DNA of 12,546 nucleotides from Ornithoclostridium faecigallinarum (GCA_018713665.1 DVOI01000067.1:1-12546), one strand, 5' to 3'; counted from the first letter of the stretch, positions 1 through 6,808 are shown. Made by a program: numbers and translations. The notes: generated from the sequence alone by a model not told the origin.

Positions 1-7
1 ACATCGG

Positions 8-37
8 TTGATTTTTTACATTCGATTTTAGTATAAT
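8..37 (+). promoter_or_regulatory. Predicted promoter of the condensation-like gene
   Basis: A perfect -10 hexamer TATAAT lies at 32-37, with TTGATT at 8-13 as a -35 box 18 bases upstream. Transcription would start near base 44 and give a leader of about 57 bases containing a hairpin. The bases before it (a TTTTTT run at 12-17) may also be the tail of a terminator from a gene outside the window. Predicted from sequence only. Confidence 0.5.
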
Positions 38-47
38 CAAAACAACG

Positions 48-76
48 AAGGTGCCGAAGTGTCTCGGCGCCTTTAT
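48..76 (+). terminator. Terminator-like hairpin in the 5' leader
   Basis: AAGGTGCCGA (48-57) pairs with TCGGCGCCTT (64-73) around a 6-base loop, giving a 10-bp stem with one G-U pair, followed by a short CTTTATT tail. It lies between the predicted start of transcription (about 44) and the gene at 101. It could therefore be an attenuator or a 5' stabilising hairpin, or a weak terminator of upstream transcription. The T-run is poor, so termination is uncertain. Confidence 0.45.
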
Positions 77-100
77 TCGTAAATAAGGTATGAGGTATCT

Positions 101-1393
101 ATGAAAAAATTGAATGCGGAGATGTGGGACAAGGTCCAATATATCTTCCGAAACTATTATGACGGCATGATACATTGCGCGGTCGTATACGAAGGTATCG
201 TCGATCAAGCGGTCATGCGCAAGGCGATCAGGCGCGTCGTAGACAAGATAGACGTGCTGCACTCGTCGTTCATCGCCGGCGCGATCAAGCCCTATTGGGT
301 CGTCAACGACAATTACACCGACGAAGAGATGCTCTATGTCCACGACGGCGAGGTCTCGCACGAGGCGATGGAGCGCATCTTGACAAACCGCGTCGACTAT
401 CGCGGCAAGCTGCAATTCAAAGCGACGCTGCTGCGCAATGAGGAGAGGCAGCGGTCGGTGCTTTGCCTCGTCATCAACCACATCTGCCTCGACGGCAGAG
501 ACTTCATCGCGCTGGTCAAGACGATCGCCACAGCGTATCGCGGCATTTGCGCCGATCCCGACTTCGATCCCGTCGTCAAATGCGGCAGCCGCAGCGCGAA
601 GCAGATCTACCGCGACCTGCCCGAAGAGTTGCGCAAAAAGGCGAAGATGCTCTATCGCAACGTCTCGCGCACCAACATCAAGAATGCGTTCCCGTTCGGC
701 GAGCAGTGCGACGACGACAAGCCGCACATCGTCCGCGCGACCCTTTCCGCCGACAAGATGTCCGCGCTCAAAGCGCGCGGCAAGGCGGACGGCTACACCG
801 TCAACGACATCTATCTCGCCGCCTATTTCACCGCGGCGGCAAAGGCATGCGGCTTCAAGCCCGACACTCAGTGCGAGATTACTTCTATGCTTGACATGCG
901 CCGCTATCTGAACGACCACGAGACCGAAGGTTTTACGAATTTGACCTCATATATGCCGTGCAAGCTGGCGGGCGGCGTCGGCAATTCGTTCAAGGAGACG
1001 CTCGAACACGTCGCCGAGGCGCTCGCGCCGCACAAGGCGGATCCGCTGCTCGGCATGGCGGGGCTGCCGTTGATGAAATTCGGGCTCACGTTCCCGTTTT
1101 TCATCGCGACTCAACTTGTCAAGCTGGGGTACAGCAATCCGCTGTTCACGATGAGCAACATGGGCGTGCTCAAATCGGCGGACTTCGACCTGCCGGAGCA
1201 CAAGTCGCTCGACGCGTTCTTTACCGGCACGATCAAGTACAAGCCGTATATCCAGATCGCGGCGACCACTTTCGACGGAGCGGCGACCTTCACCGTCTGC
1301 GAAAAGTGCACGCTCGAAGAAAAGCAGGCTGTGCGCGGCTTCCTCGACCACTTTGTCGCCGTGCTCGGCGATTACGCCGACGGCAAGATCTGA
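101..1393 (+). CDS. Condensation-domain / alcohol acetyltransferase-like protein
   Basis: A 430-residue cytoplasmic protein with no signal peptide or membrane segment. It resembles the CoA-dependent acyltransferase superfamily that includes non-ribosomal peptide condensation domains, alcohol acetyltransferases and PapA-type acyltransferases. The key motif is NHICLDG at residues 126-132, matching the HHxxxDG active site with the catalytic second His (H127) and D131 kept and the first His replaced by Asn. A later SNMGVL segment fits the superfamily's second half. The length fits a stand-alone two-lobed enzyme; no carrier-protein or adenylation domain is attached. The ATG follows GAGG at 92-95. 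It is a single-gene unit with its own promoter and terminator, so neighbours do not reveal the substrate. It probably transfers an acyl group to an alcohol or amine, but acceptor and donor cannot be read from the sequence. Confidence 0.7.
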   Translation: MKKLNAEMWDKVQYIFRNYYDGMIHCAVVYEGIVDQAVMRKAIRRVVDKIDVLHSSFIAGAIKPYWVVNDNYTDEEMLYVHDGEVSHEAMERILTNRVDYRGKLQFKATLLRNEERQRSVLCLVINHICLDGRDFIALVKTIATAYRGICADPDFDPVVKCGSRSAKQIYRDLPEELRKKAKMLYRNVSRTNIKNAFPFGEQCDDDKPHIVRATLSADKMSALKARGKADGYTVNDIYLAAYFTAAAKACGFKPDTQCEITSMLDMRRYLNDHETEGFTNLTSYMPCKLAGGVGNSFKETLEHVAEALAPHKADPLLGMAGLPLMKFGLTFPFFIATQLVKLGYSNPLFTMSNMGVLKSADFDLPEHKSLDAFFTGTIKYKPYIQIAATTFDGAATFTVCEKCTLEEKQAVRGFLDHFVAVLGDYADGKI

Positions 1394-1417
1394 GCCGGCA
1401 AAACATACCGAACCCGC

Positions 1418-1448
1418 GCGGCGCCGAACAAACGGCGCCGCAATTTTT
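1418..1448 (+). terminator. Strong intrinsic terminator
   Basis: GCGGCGCCG (1418-1426) and CGGCGCCGC (1433-1441) form a perfect 9-bp stem with loop AACAAA, followed by AATTTTT. It starts 25 bases after the condensation-like gene and ends about 24 bases before the -35 box of the next gene, so it separates the two transcripts. Confidence 0.85.
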
Positions 1449-1471
1449 ATCTTTCCGCCGCCGTCAAACGC

Positions 1472-1500
1472 TTGCCTCACGCGCGCGCATAATATATAAT
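1472..1500 (+). promoter_or_regulatory. Promoter of the phosphatase gene, predicted leaderless
   Basis: TTGCCT (1472-1477) and a perfect TATAAT (1495-1500) are separated by exactly 17 bases. With the last base of the -10 box at -7, position +1 falls on base 1507, the A of the ATG. The strong terminator just upstream means transcription of the gene must start in this short gap. Confidence 0.7.
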
Positions 1501-1506
1501 CGATAT

Positions 1507-1989
1507 ATGAATATATTGTTCGTCTGTTCGTCCAACATCTGTCGCTCGCCGTTTTGCGAGTATGTGTTCCGCGACATGGTAGCCAAAGATCCCGAGTTGC
1601 AAAAGCGCGTGAGCAAAGTCGCGTCCGCGGCGGTGTTCAACCGCATGTACAAGATACACCCCAAGGCGCGGATCGCGCTGCTTCGCGAGGGGTTTGACGG
1701 CGCATATATCGACGCTCACAAGCCGTCGTTCAAGTGGGGCGACCGCCATCTCTTTGACGAAGCGGACTTAATCGTCGGGATGTCGAGGGCGAACAAGTGG
1801 GTGCTGCCGCTGCGCTATCACCGTAAATTCGTCACAATCTCCGAGTACGCCGAGGGCGCATATGAGAAGGTACCCGATCCGTTTTTGATGAAAGAGGTCG
1901 ACGACTATCTCGCAGTGATGGACTTTCTCAAAGCCAAACTCGTCAAGTTCGCGGACAAGATCAAGTCGCTCCCCGCGGACGGAGAGTGA
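1507..1989 (+). CDS. Low-molecular-weight protein tyrosine phosphatase
   Basis: A 160-residue cytoplasmic phosphatase of the usual family length. The N-terminal P-loop is CSSNICRSP: nucleophile C7, R13 and S14 in the C-x5-R-S signature. The general acid is D124 in the DPF motif. Residue 11 is Ile; in the family Ile here goes with phosphotyrosine activity, while the arginine phosphatase YwlE has Thr, so a tyrosine (or general) phosphatase is favoured. The usual P-loop Gly is Ser9. The start is fixed by biology: C7 must be near the N terminus, the next Met is residue 24, and no usable in-frame start lies just upstream. There is no Shine-Dalgarno sequence before the ATG, and the promoter predicts a leaderless transcript. 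No partner kinase or capsule genes are nearby, so the substrate is unknown. Confidence 0.92.
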   Translation: MNILFVCSSNICRSPFCEYVFRDMVAKDPELQKRVSKVASAAVFNRMYKIHPKARIALLREGFDGAYIDAHKPSFKWGDRHLFDEADLIVGMSRANKWVLPLRYHRKFVTISEYAEGAYEKVPDPFLMKEVDDYLAVMDFLKAKLVKFADKIKSLPADGE

Positions 1990-2223
1990 GCGCCGTTTTG
2001 TACATAAAGCCGCAAGTCATTCAAAATACGCGATAGTCATGAAAAACAAGCCGAGACGAGGCTATATTTTGTCGTTACGCCGCGCAGTGGGGCATATGCC
2101 TCGGTGCGCGGCTTTATTTGCGCTGAAAAGGTATTTTTCAGTACTGTCTATGAACTGTATATCGCCGTCGTTTTGTCAAGTGTTTTTGCCTCAAAAAAAT
2201 AAAATTTATTTGCCGAATACCCG
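1990..2223. other. Intergenic spacer before the nrd promoter
   Basis: No credible gene was seen in this part of the 345-base gap. It holds a long hairpin terminator (2079-2119), a short inverted repeat CTGAAAA/TTTTCAG at 2123-2141, and an A/T-rich stretch near 2190-2212 with AAATAA/TTATTT symmetry just upstream of the nrd -35 box. The A/T tract could act as an upstream promoter element. A 62-codon frame at 2039-2227 runs through the terminator hairpin, lacks a ribosome binding site and is not believed. Confidence 0.6.
2079..2119 (+). terminator. Intrinsic terminator after the phosphatase gene
   Basis: GCCGCGCA (2079-2086) pairs perfectly with TGCGCGGC (2105-2112). The enclosed 18 bases contain a further near-palindrome centred on GGCATATGCC, giving a long hairpin with a small internal mismatch, followed by TTTATTT. 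It lies about 90 bases after the phosphatase stop codon and would insulate the nrd promoter. Confidence 0.75.
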
Positions 2224-2252
2224 TTGACAGGGTGCATATACTGTGTTATCAT
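2224..2252 (+). promoter_or_regulatory. nrdDG promoter, consensus -35 with extended -10
   Basis: A perfect TTGACA (2224-2229) is followed after 17 bases by TATCAT (2247-2252), preceded by TG at 2244-2245 as an extended -10 element. The predicted start of transcription is near 2259, giving a leader of about 76 bases that contains the NrdR operator. Confidence 0.8.
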
Positions 2253-2263
2253 AATTAAGCCAA

Positions 2264-2279
2264 CAACAAAATACAGCAC
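2264..2279 (+). promoter_or_regulatory. Possible second, degenerate NrdR box
   Basis: The core CAAAATACAG (2267-2276) matches the CwATATnTwG core of an NrdR box at most positions, but the outer arms are poor. It lies 32 bases, about three helical turns, upstream of the strong box; NrdR sites usually occur as pairs at this spacing. The call rests mainly on spacing. Confidence 0.35.
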
Positions 2280-2293
2280 GTTTCTTTTGACCT

Positions 2294-2313
2294 CACCACA
2301 ATATATAGTGGTG
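2294..2313 (+). promoter_or_regulatory. NrdR box (operator) in the nrdD leader
   Basis: Bases 2296-2311 read CCACAATATATAGTGG, matching the NrdR box consensus acaCwATATnTwGtgt at 14 of 16 positions. The outer arms CACCAC and GTGGTG form a perfect inverted repeat at 2294-2313. NrdR is the ATP/dATP-sensing zinc-finger/ATP-cone repressor of ribonucleotide reductase genes. The site is downstream of the promoter, where bound repressor could block initiation or elongation. The nrdR gene itself is not in the window. Confidence 0.85.
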
Positions 2314-2334
2314 TCAGGAGACGAGGAGGAAAGT

Positions 2335-4668
2335 ATGTTCGATACCATCATCAAGCGCGACGGCAGAAGGGTGCCGTACGACATCACCAAGATCCAGACT
2401 GCTATCGGCAAGGCGATGGCGTCCGCCGGACGCAAGGACGATCAGGAGTGCGCAAGGCTCGCGCGCCTGGTCGAAGAGCGTCTTGAAGACAAGTTCGAGG
2501 GCACCGGCAACAGCCCGACCATCGAAGACATCCAAGACATGGTCGAAAAGGTCTTGATGGAAAACGGCTATGCCTACATTGCCAAAAAGTACATACTTTA
2601 CCGTGCCGAGCGCACCAAGTCTCGCGAGATGAACACCGCGCTCATGCGCATCTACAACGAGCTGACGTTCACCGACGCCGGCGACAGCGACATGAAGCGC
2701 GACAACGCCAACATCGACGGCGACACCGCGATGGGCACGATGCTCAAATACGGCAGCGAGGGCGCGAAGGACTACTATTCGAAGTATATACTCTCTCCCG
2801 AACAGAGCAAGGCGCACCGCGAGGGCGACATCCACATCCACGACTTCGACTTCTACACGTTGACGACGACGTGCTGCCAGATCGATCTGCTCAAGCTGTT
2901 CAAGGGCGGCTTCTCGACCGGTCACGGCTTCTTGCGCGAGCCCAACGACATTCAAAGCTATGCGGCTTTGGCGTGCATTGCGATCCAATCCAACCAGAAC
3001 GACCAGCACGGCGGACAGAGCATCCCCAACTTCGATTACGGCCTCGCCCCGGGCGTCGTCAAGACGTACAAAAAGCTTTATGCGTCCAACCTTGCGAAAG
3101 CTTTGGAACTGATCGACAACAGTCCGCTCACCGTCGACGACGTCAAGAAGATCGTCAAGGACATCGAGCGCGAAAAGGGCGTGTATCCCTGTCTTGCCGG
3201 AAGCAAGGAGTATGACAAGGCGGAGCGCGAGGCGTTCAAGGACATCCCCGACGACGACTTCCGCAAGGCGAAGAAGTTCGCAAAAGACAACGCCGACCGC
3301 GAGACGGACAGAGCGACTTTCCAGGCGATGGAGGCGCTCATCCACAACCTCAACACGATGCACTCCCGTGCCGGCGCGCAGACTCCGTTCAGCTCGATCA
3401 ACTACGGCACCGACACCTCTCCCGAGGGCAGGATGGTCATCAAGAACATCTTGCTTGCCGAAGAGGCAGGGCTCGGTTTCGGCGAAACGCCCATTTTCCC
3501 CATCCACATCTTCAAGGTCAAAGAGGGCGTCAACTACAACAAGCAGGATCCCAACTACGACCTGTTCAAGCTCGCTTGCAAGGTCAGCGCGAAGAGACTG
3601 TTCCCCAACTTCTCGTTCATCGACGCGCCGTTCAACCTGCAATACTACAAGCCCGGCCGCCCTGAGACCGAGATCGCGTACATGGGCTGCCGCACACGCG
3701 TCATGGGCAACGTCTACGACCCGTCGCGCGAGATCACCTATGGCAGAGGCAACCTGTCCTTCACCTCGATCAACCTGCCGCGCATCGCGATCAACAGCAA
3801 GGGCAACGTCGATTGGTTCTTCGAGGACCTCGAGCGCAAGCTCGACCTCGTCTGCCGTCAATTGCTCGACCGCTTCAAGATCCAATGCAAAAAGCGCGTC
3901 AAGAACTTCCCCTTCCTTATGGGGCAGGGCGTGTGGATAGATTCCGAAAAGCTGGGACCCAACGACGAGGTCGGCGAAGTGCTCAAACACGGCACGCTGT
4001 CCGTCGGCTTCATCGGTCTTGCCGAGACGCTGGTCGCGTTGACGGGCAAGCACCACGGCGAGAGCAAGGAGTCGCTCAACCTCGGCATGGACATCGTCAG
4101 ATTCATGCGCGAGTACCTCGACAGAATGTCGCAAAAGACGGGGCTCAACTTCGGTCTCATCGCGACGCCGGCAGAGGGGCTTTCGGGCAGGTTCGTCCGC
4201 ATCGACAAGAAGAAGTACGGCATCATCCCCGGCGTGACCGACAGAGAGTACTACACCAACTCCTTCCATGTGCCTGTCTACTACAACATCAGCGCGTACG
4301 ACAAGATCAGGATCGAGGCGCCCTTCCACGCATTGACCAACGCCGGACACATCAGCTATGTCGAGCTTGACGGCGACACCGCCAACAACATCGAGGCGTT
4401 CGAGAAGATCGTCAGATGTATGAAAGAGGCGGGCGTCGGCTACGGCTCCATCAACCACCCGGTCGACCGCGACCCCGTCTGCGGATACAGCGGCATCATC
4501 GGCGAGACTTGCCCCAAGTGCGGCCGCAAAGAGCATGACGGCGAGTTCGGCTTTGAGCGCATCCGCCGCATCACCGGCTACCTCGTCGGTACGCTCGACC
4601 GCTTCAACAACGCAAAGCGCGCCGAAGAAAAGGACCGCGTCAAGCACGGTCTCGACGGGCTCAAGTAA
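2335..4668 (+). CDS. nrdD: Anaerobic ribonucleoside-triphosphate reductase (class III)
   Basis: A 777-residue catalytic subunit that reduces ribonucleoside triphosphates to deoxyribonucleotides without oxygen, using a glycyl radical. Residues 1 to about 95 form an ATP-cone (KRDGRRVPYD near the N terminus) for allosteric control. The catalytic barrel carries C180/C181 (TTTCCQIDL) and C452 (YMGCRTR), the likely thiyl-radical and partner cysteines. The glycyl radical site is RRITGYLVG with G748, 30 residues from the end. A zinc site precedes it with C716, C726 and C729; the residue where the first CxxC of E. coli-type enzymes would have Cys is Asp. The ATG follows GAGGAGG at 2323-2329; an upstream TTG in frame overlaps the promoter and is rejected. 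nrdG follows with a one-base stop/start overlap. Control by NrdR is likely. Confidence 0.97.
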   Translation: MFDTIIKRDGRRVPYDITKIQTAIGKAMASAGRKDDQECARLARLVEERLEDKFEGTGNSPTIEDIQDMVEKVLMENGYAYIAKKYILYRAERTKSREMNTALMRIYNELTFTDAGDSDMKRDNANIDGDTAMGTMLKYGSEGAKDYYSKYILSPEQSKAHREGDIHIHDFDFYTLTTTCCQIDLLKLFKGGFSTGHGFLREPNDIQSYAALACIAIQSNQNDQHGGQSIPNFDYGLAPGVVKTYKKLYASNLAKALELIDNSPLTVDDVKKIVKDIEREKGVYPCLAGSKEYDKAEREAFKDIPDDDFRKAKKFAKDNADRETDRATFQAMEALIHNLNTMHSRAGAQTPFSSINYGTDTSPEGRMVIKNILLAEEAGLGFGETPIFPIHIFKVKEGVNYNKQDPNYDLFKLACKVSAKRLFPNFSFIDAPFNLQYYKPGRPETEIAYMGCRTRVMGNVYDPSREITYGRGNLSFTSINLPRIAINSKGNVDWFFEDLERKLDLVCRQLLDRFKIQCKKRVKNFPFLMGQGVWIDSEKLGPNDEVGEVLKHGTLSVGFIGLAETLVALTGKHHGESKESLNLGMDIVRFMREYLDRMSQKTGLNFGLIATPAEGLSGRFVRIDKKKYGIIPGVTDREYYTNSFHVPVYYNISAYDKIRIEAPFHALTNAGHISYVELDGDTANNIEAFEKIVRCMKEAGVGYGSINHPVDRDPVCGYSGIIGETCPKCGRKEHDGEFGFERIRRITGYLVGTLDRFNNAKRAEEKDRVKHGLDGLK

Positions 4669-5183
4669 TGACAAAGATACGTCTTGCCGGGACCGTCGGC
4701 GACTCGATCACCGACGGGCCGGGCATCAGATATACGATATTCGTGCAGGGCTGTCCGCACAACTGCCCCGGCTGTCACAATCCGCAGACGCACGACTTCG
4801 GCGGCGGCAAGGACGTGGACATCGACGTCTTGCTCGAAGAGGGGATGCGCAACCCCCTGCTTTGCGGAGTGACGTTCAGCGGCGGAGAGCCTATGTGCCA
4901 GGCAATGGCGCTCGCCGAGCTTGCCCGCAAGTTCCGCGAGAGGGGAGTGAACGACATCGCCTGCTACACCGGCTATCTGTGCGAGGACTTGCTCGCCGGC
5001 AAAGTCGACGGCGCAAAGGAGCTGCTCGAACAGCTCGACACATTGGTCGACGGTCCGTTCATACAGGCGCGCCGCACATGGGAAGCCAAGTTCATGGGTT
5101 CGGACAACCAGCGCGTGATCGACGTGCAGCGCACGCTCAAAGAGGGCAAGGTCGTGCTCGACGAGTCCGAGCGTTGGAATTGA
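4668..5183 (+). CDS. nrdG: Anaerobic ribonucleotide reductase activating protein
   Basis: A 171-residue radical-SAM enzyme that abstracts hydrogen from the glycyl residue (G748) of NrdD, making the radical. The CPHNCPGC motif gives the Cx3Cx2C ligands of the [4Fe-4S] cluster at C29, C33 and C36. SGGEP at 71-75 is the SAM-binding GGE motif. The N-terminal segment with DGPGIR is typical of glycyl-radical activases. The length matches the short NrdG form, with no extra ferredoxin domain. The ATG shares its A with the last base of the nrdD TAA, so translation is coupled and the two proteins are made together. No separate promoter is visible; both genes lie behind the NrdR operator. Confidence 0.97.
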   Translation: MTKIRLAGTVGDSITDGPGIRYTIFVQGCPHNCPGCHNPQTHDFGGGKDVDIDVLLEEGMRNPLLCGVTFSGGEPMCQAMALAELARKFRERGVNDIACYTGYLCEDLLAGKVDGAKELLEQLDTLVDGPFIQARRTWEAKFMGSDNQRVIDVQRTLKEGKVVLDESERWN

Positions 5184-5204
5184 ACGAACATCTTCAAAAA
5201 CATC

Positions 5205-5228
5205 AAGACGCGCTTCGGCGCGTTTTTT
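5205..5228 (+). terminator. nrdDG terminator with UUCG tetraloop
   Basis: ACGCGC (5208-5213), loop TTCG (5214-5217) and GCGCGT (5218-5223) form a perfect 6-bp stem, extended outward by A/T and G-T pairs, with a six-T run at 5223-5228. It lies 25 bases after the nrdG stop codon. Confidence 0.9.
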
Positions 5229-5323
5229 CGTGCCCGTGTTTGTAAAACGGTCAAAGAAGAGCGCGTCGCAATGTTGCTGTTTTAGCGGCTTGACCTCAGG
5301 AGGTGCGTATTTTCCGCAAAGCA

Positions 5324-5352
5324 TTGACTTGTATGCTCATTGCTGATACAAT
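5324..5352 (+). promoter_or_regulatory. Promoter of the acetyltransferase-HAD unit
   Basis: TTGACT (5324-5329), a 17-base spacer and TACAAT (5347-5352) with TG at 5344-5345 make an extended -10 promoter. Transcription would start near 5359, on the first base of the ribosome binding site GGGAGG (5359-5364), giving a leader of only about 12 bases. Confidence 0.75.
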
Positions 5353-5370
5353 GTAGTCGGGAGGTATTTT

Positions 5371-5988
5371 ATGGACATCAAAGACAGACCGCTCATCCCG
5401 ACATATTGCCTGTTCCAAGGCTGCTACAACCCCGAGTACGAAAAGGACATCGCGGTGAGCAAAGACTTGTGCTGGCGATATAACGCGCTCAGCCCGAACG
5501 ACCGCGAGGGCAGGGGCGCGATCCTTGCGCGCCTCATCGGCAAGCTCGGCAGGGACGCGGAGTTCGTGCCGCCGTTTTGGTGCGATTACGGCTATCGCAT
5601 CGAGGTCGGCGACAATTTTTATGCCAACCACAACACGGTGATGCAGGACGGCGGCGGCATAACGTTCGGAGACAACGTGTTTGTCGCGCCCGGATGCGTG
5701 TTCACGACAGCCGAACATCCGACCGATCCCGAACAGCGCAAAAAGGGGCTTGAGATCGCCAAACCCATCAAGGTGGGCAGCAACGTCTGGATAGGCAGCA
5801 ACGTCACCGTACTCGCCGGAGCGACGATCGGCGACAACACCGTCATCGGCGCAGGGAGCGTTGTGACGGGGGACATCCCGTCCGGCGTCGTCGCGGTGGG
5901 CGTGCCCTGCCGCGTAAAGAGGCGGATCACCGAAGAGGACAGGGACCGCTATCCCATGTTCGACCCCGAAAGCTATGGCAAAAAGTGA
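5371..5988 (+). CDS. Maltose/galactoside O-acetyltransferase family enzyme
   Basis: A 205-residue cytoplasmic enzyme of the hexapeptide-repeat sugar O-acetyltransferases (Maa, LacA, NodL), which move acetyl from acetyl-CoA to a sugar hydroxyl, usually as trimers. Residues about 5-58 match the N-terminal helical Mac domain. Residues about 75-185 are the left-handed beta-helix (repeats such as IGDNTV and VGSNVW). The catalytic His is H116 in TAEHPTDPEQR, and N85 lies in the conserved DNFYANHN segment. The length is normal. The ATG follows GGGAGG by six bases. The gene overlaps the downstream HAD phosphatase by 14 bases, so the two are likely co-translated. The sugar acceptor cannot be told; many family members act on several sugars or in detoxification. 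Confidence 0.9.
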   Translation: MDIKDRPLIPTYCLFQGCYNPEYEKDIAVSKDLCWRYNALSPNDREGRGAILARLIGKLGRDAEFVPPFWCDYGYRIEVGDNFYANHNTVMQDGGGITFGDNVFVAPGCVFTTAEHPTDPEQRKKGLEIAKPIKVGSNVWIGSNVTVLAGATIGDNTVIGAGSVVTGDIPSGVVAVGVPCRVKRRITEEDRDRYPMFDPESYGKK

Positions 5989-6691
5989 CGGATTGATCTT
6001 GCTTTTCGATGTGGACGACACGCTGCTCGACTTCGCCAAGTCGGAGCGGCGCGCGATCACACACACTTTGAAGACGTTCGGGATAGAGCCGACAGAGGAG
6101 CTGATCGGCGCATATTCCGAGATCAATCTTGCGTGCTGGAAGCTGATCGAGGACAACAAGATCACACGCAAACAGCTCGACCGTATGCGGTTTGACATCT
6201 TGAACGAGCGCTTTGCGATCGAGGGGAAGGACAGCGTCGCGATGGGCGCATGCTACCGCAAGGAGTTGTCTAAGGCGTGCTATGTGATACGCGGCTGCCG
6301 CGCGCTGCTTGCGGAACTGTCGCGTACGGACAGACTTTTCATCGTCACCAACGGCGCGGAGCCGACCCAGCTCAAACGGCTCAAAAAAGCGGGCATAGAC
6401 GGCTTGTTCGAGGACATATTCTATTCCGAAAGTATTGGTTTTTCAAAACCGTATCGCGAATTTTTCGACTATGTCGCCGCGCACGTCAAAGATTGGGACG
6501 CCGCGCGCGCGGTGCTGATCGGCGACTCGCAGACCTCGGACATCGCCGGCGCGAACAATGCCGGGATCACGAGCGTTTGGTTCAATCGGCGCAACGAAAA
6601 GATAGGCGGAGTCAAGCCCGACTTCACCGTCAAGAATTACGGCGGACTGAAAGCGGTGCTGTCGCGGCTCAGGAGAGAGATCGCGAAATAA
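5975..6691 (+). CDS. HAD-superfamily phosphatase (YjjG/5'-nucleotidase-like)
   Basis: A 238-residue soluble haloacid-dehalogenase-type hydrolase. Motif I is FDVDDTLLDF with nucleophile D12 and acid/base D14. Motif II is T125 in FIVTNGAEPTQ. Motif III is K158 in GFSKP. Motif IV is GDSQTSDI with D184 and D189 as magnesium ligands. The helical cap at about residues 20-90 is the C1 type. The TNGAEPTQ stretch and overall layout resemble YjjG-type nucleotidases, which remove phosphate from nucleoside monophosphates, some non-canonical. The substrate is inferred from resemblance only. The ATG lies inside the end of the acetyltransferase gene and has only a weak ribosome binding site, which suggests translational coupling. 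No clear terminator follows before the next promoter. Confidence 0.88.
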   Translation: MAKSDGLILLFDVDDTLLDFAKSERRAITHTLKTFGIEPTEELIGAYSEINLACWKLIEDNKITRKQLDRMRFDILNERFAIEGKDSVAMGACYRKELSKACYVIRGCRALLAELSRTDRLFIVTNGAEPTQLKRLKKAGIDGLFEDIFYSESIGFSKPYREFFDYVAAHVKDWDAARAVLIGDSQTSDIAGANNAGITSVWFNRRNEKIGGVKPDFTVKNYGGLKAVLSRLRREIAK

Positions 6692-6706
6692 TTTACGCAG
6701 ACCAAA

Positions 6707-6718
6707 ATTTTCGAAAAT
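6707..6718. repeat. 12-bp perfect palindrome upstream of the small Cys4 gene
   Basis: ATTTTCGAAAAT is a perfect palindrome ending 24 bases before the -35 box at 6743. A nearby AAAAT/ATTTT repeat (6714-6729) adds symmetry. It could be a binding site for an activator or repressor of the small gene, or just an AT-rich accident. No T-run follows, so it is not a convincing terminator for the HAD gene. Confidence 0.3.
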
Positions 6719-6742
6719 ATCCCATTTTTGAGCGTCAAACAT

Positions 6743-6771
6743 TTGACTTATCGCGTGTTTGGTGCTATAAC
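6743..6771 (+). promoter_or_regulatory. Strong promoter of the small Cys4 gene
   Basis: TTGACT (6743-6748), a 17-base spacer and TATAAC (6766-6771), with TG at 6763-6764, form an extended -10 promoter close to consensus. Transcription would start near 6778, giving a 31-base leader with CGGAGG at 6795-6800. Confidence 0.8.
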
Positions 6772-6808
6772 TTTGTCGATAAAGAAATTTATCACGGAGG
6801 TTATAACA

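Noticed and set aside
958..1506. Upstream extension of the phosphatase frame
   Set aside because: The extension overlaps the condensation-like gene and the terminator, and would place the catalytic P-loop deep inside a protein, unlike every family member.
2039..2227. A 62-codon frame between the phosphatase and nrdD
   Set aside because: It runs through the long terminator hairpin, has no Shine-Dalgarno sequence and ends in the nrd promoter.
2314..4674. A 786-codon open frame on the minus strand opposite nrdD
   Set aside because: It mirrors the GC-rich codon pattern of nrdD, has low-complexity Val/Leu/Ala/Asp composition, no motif and no ribosome binding site; nrdD is certain from its catalytic residues.
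5292..5303. AGGAGG sequence at about 5299 as a ribosome binding site for an extra gene
   Set aside because: It belongs to a short ACCTC-AG-GAGGT palindrome, and no open frame with a start codon follows before a stop.
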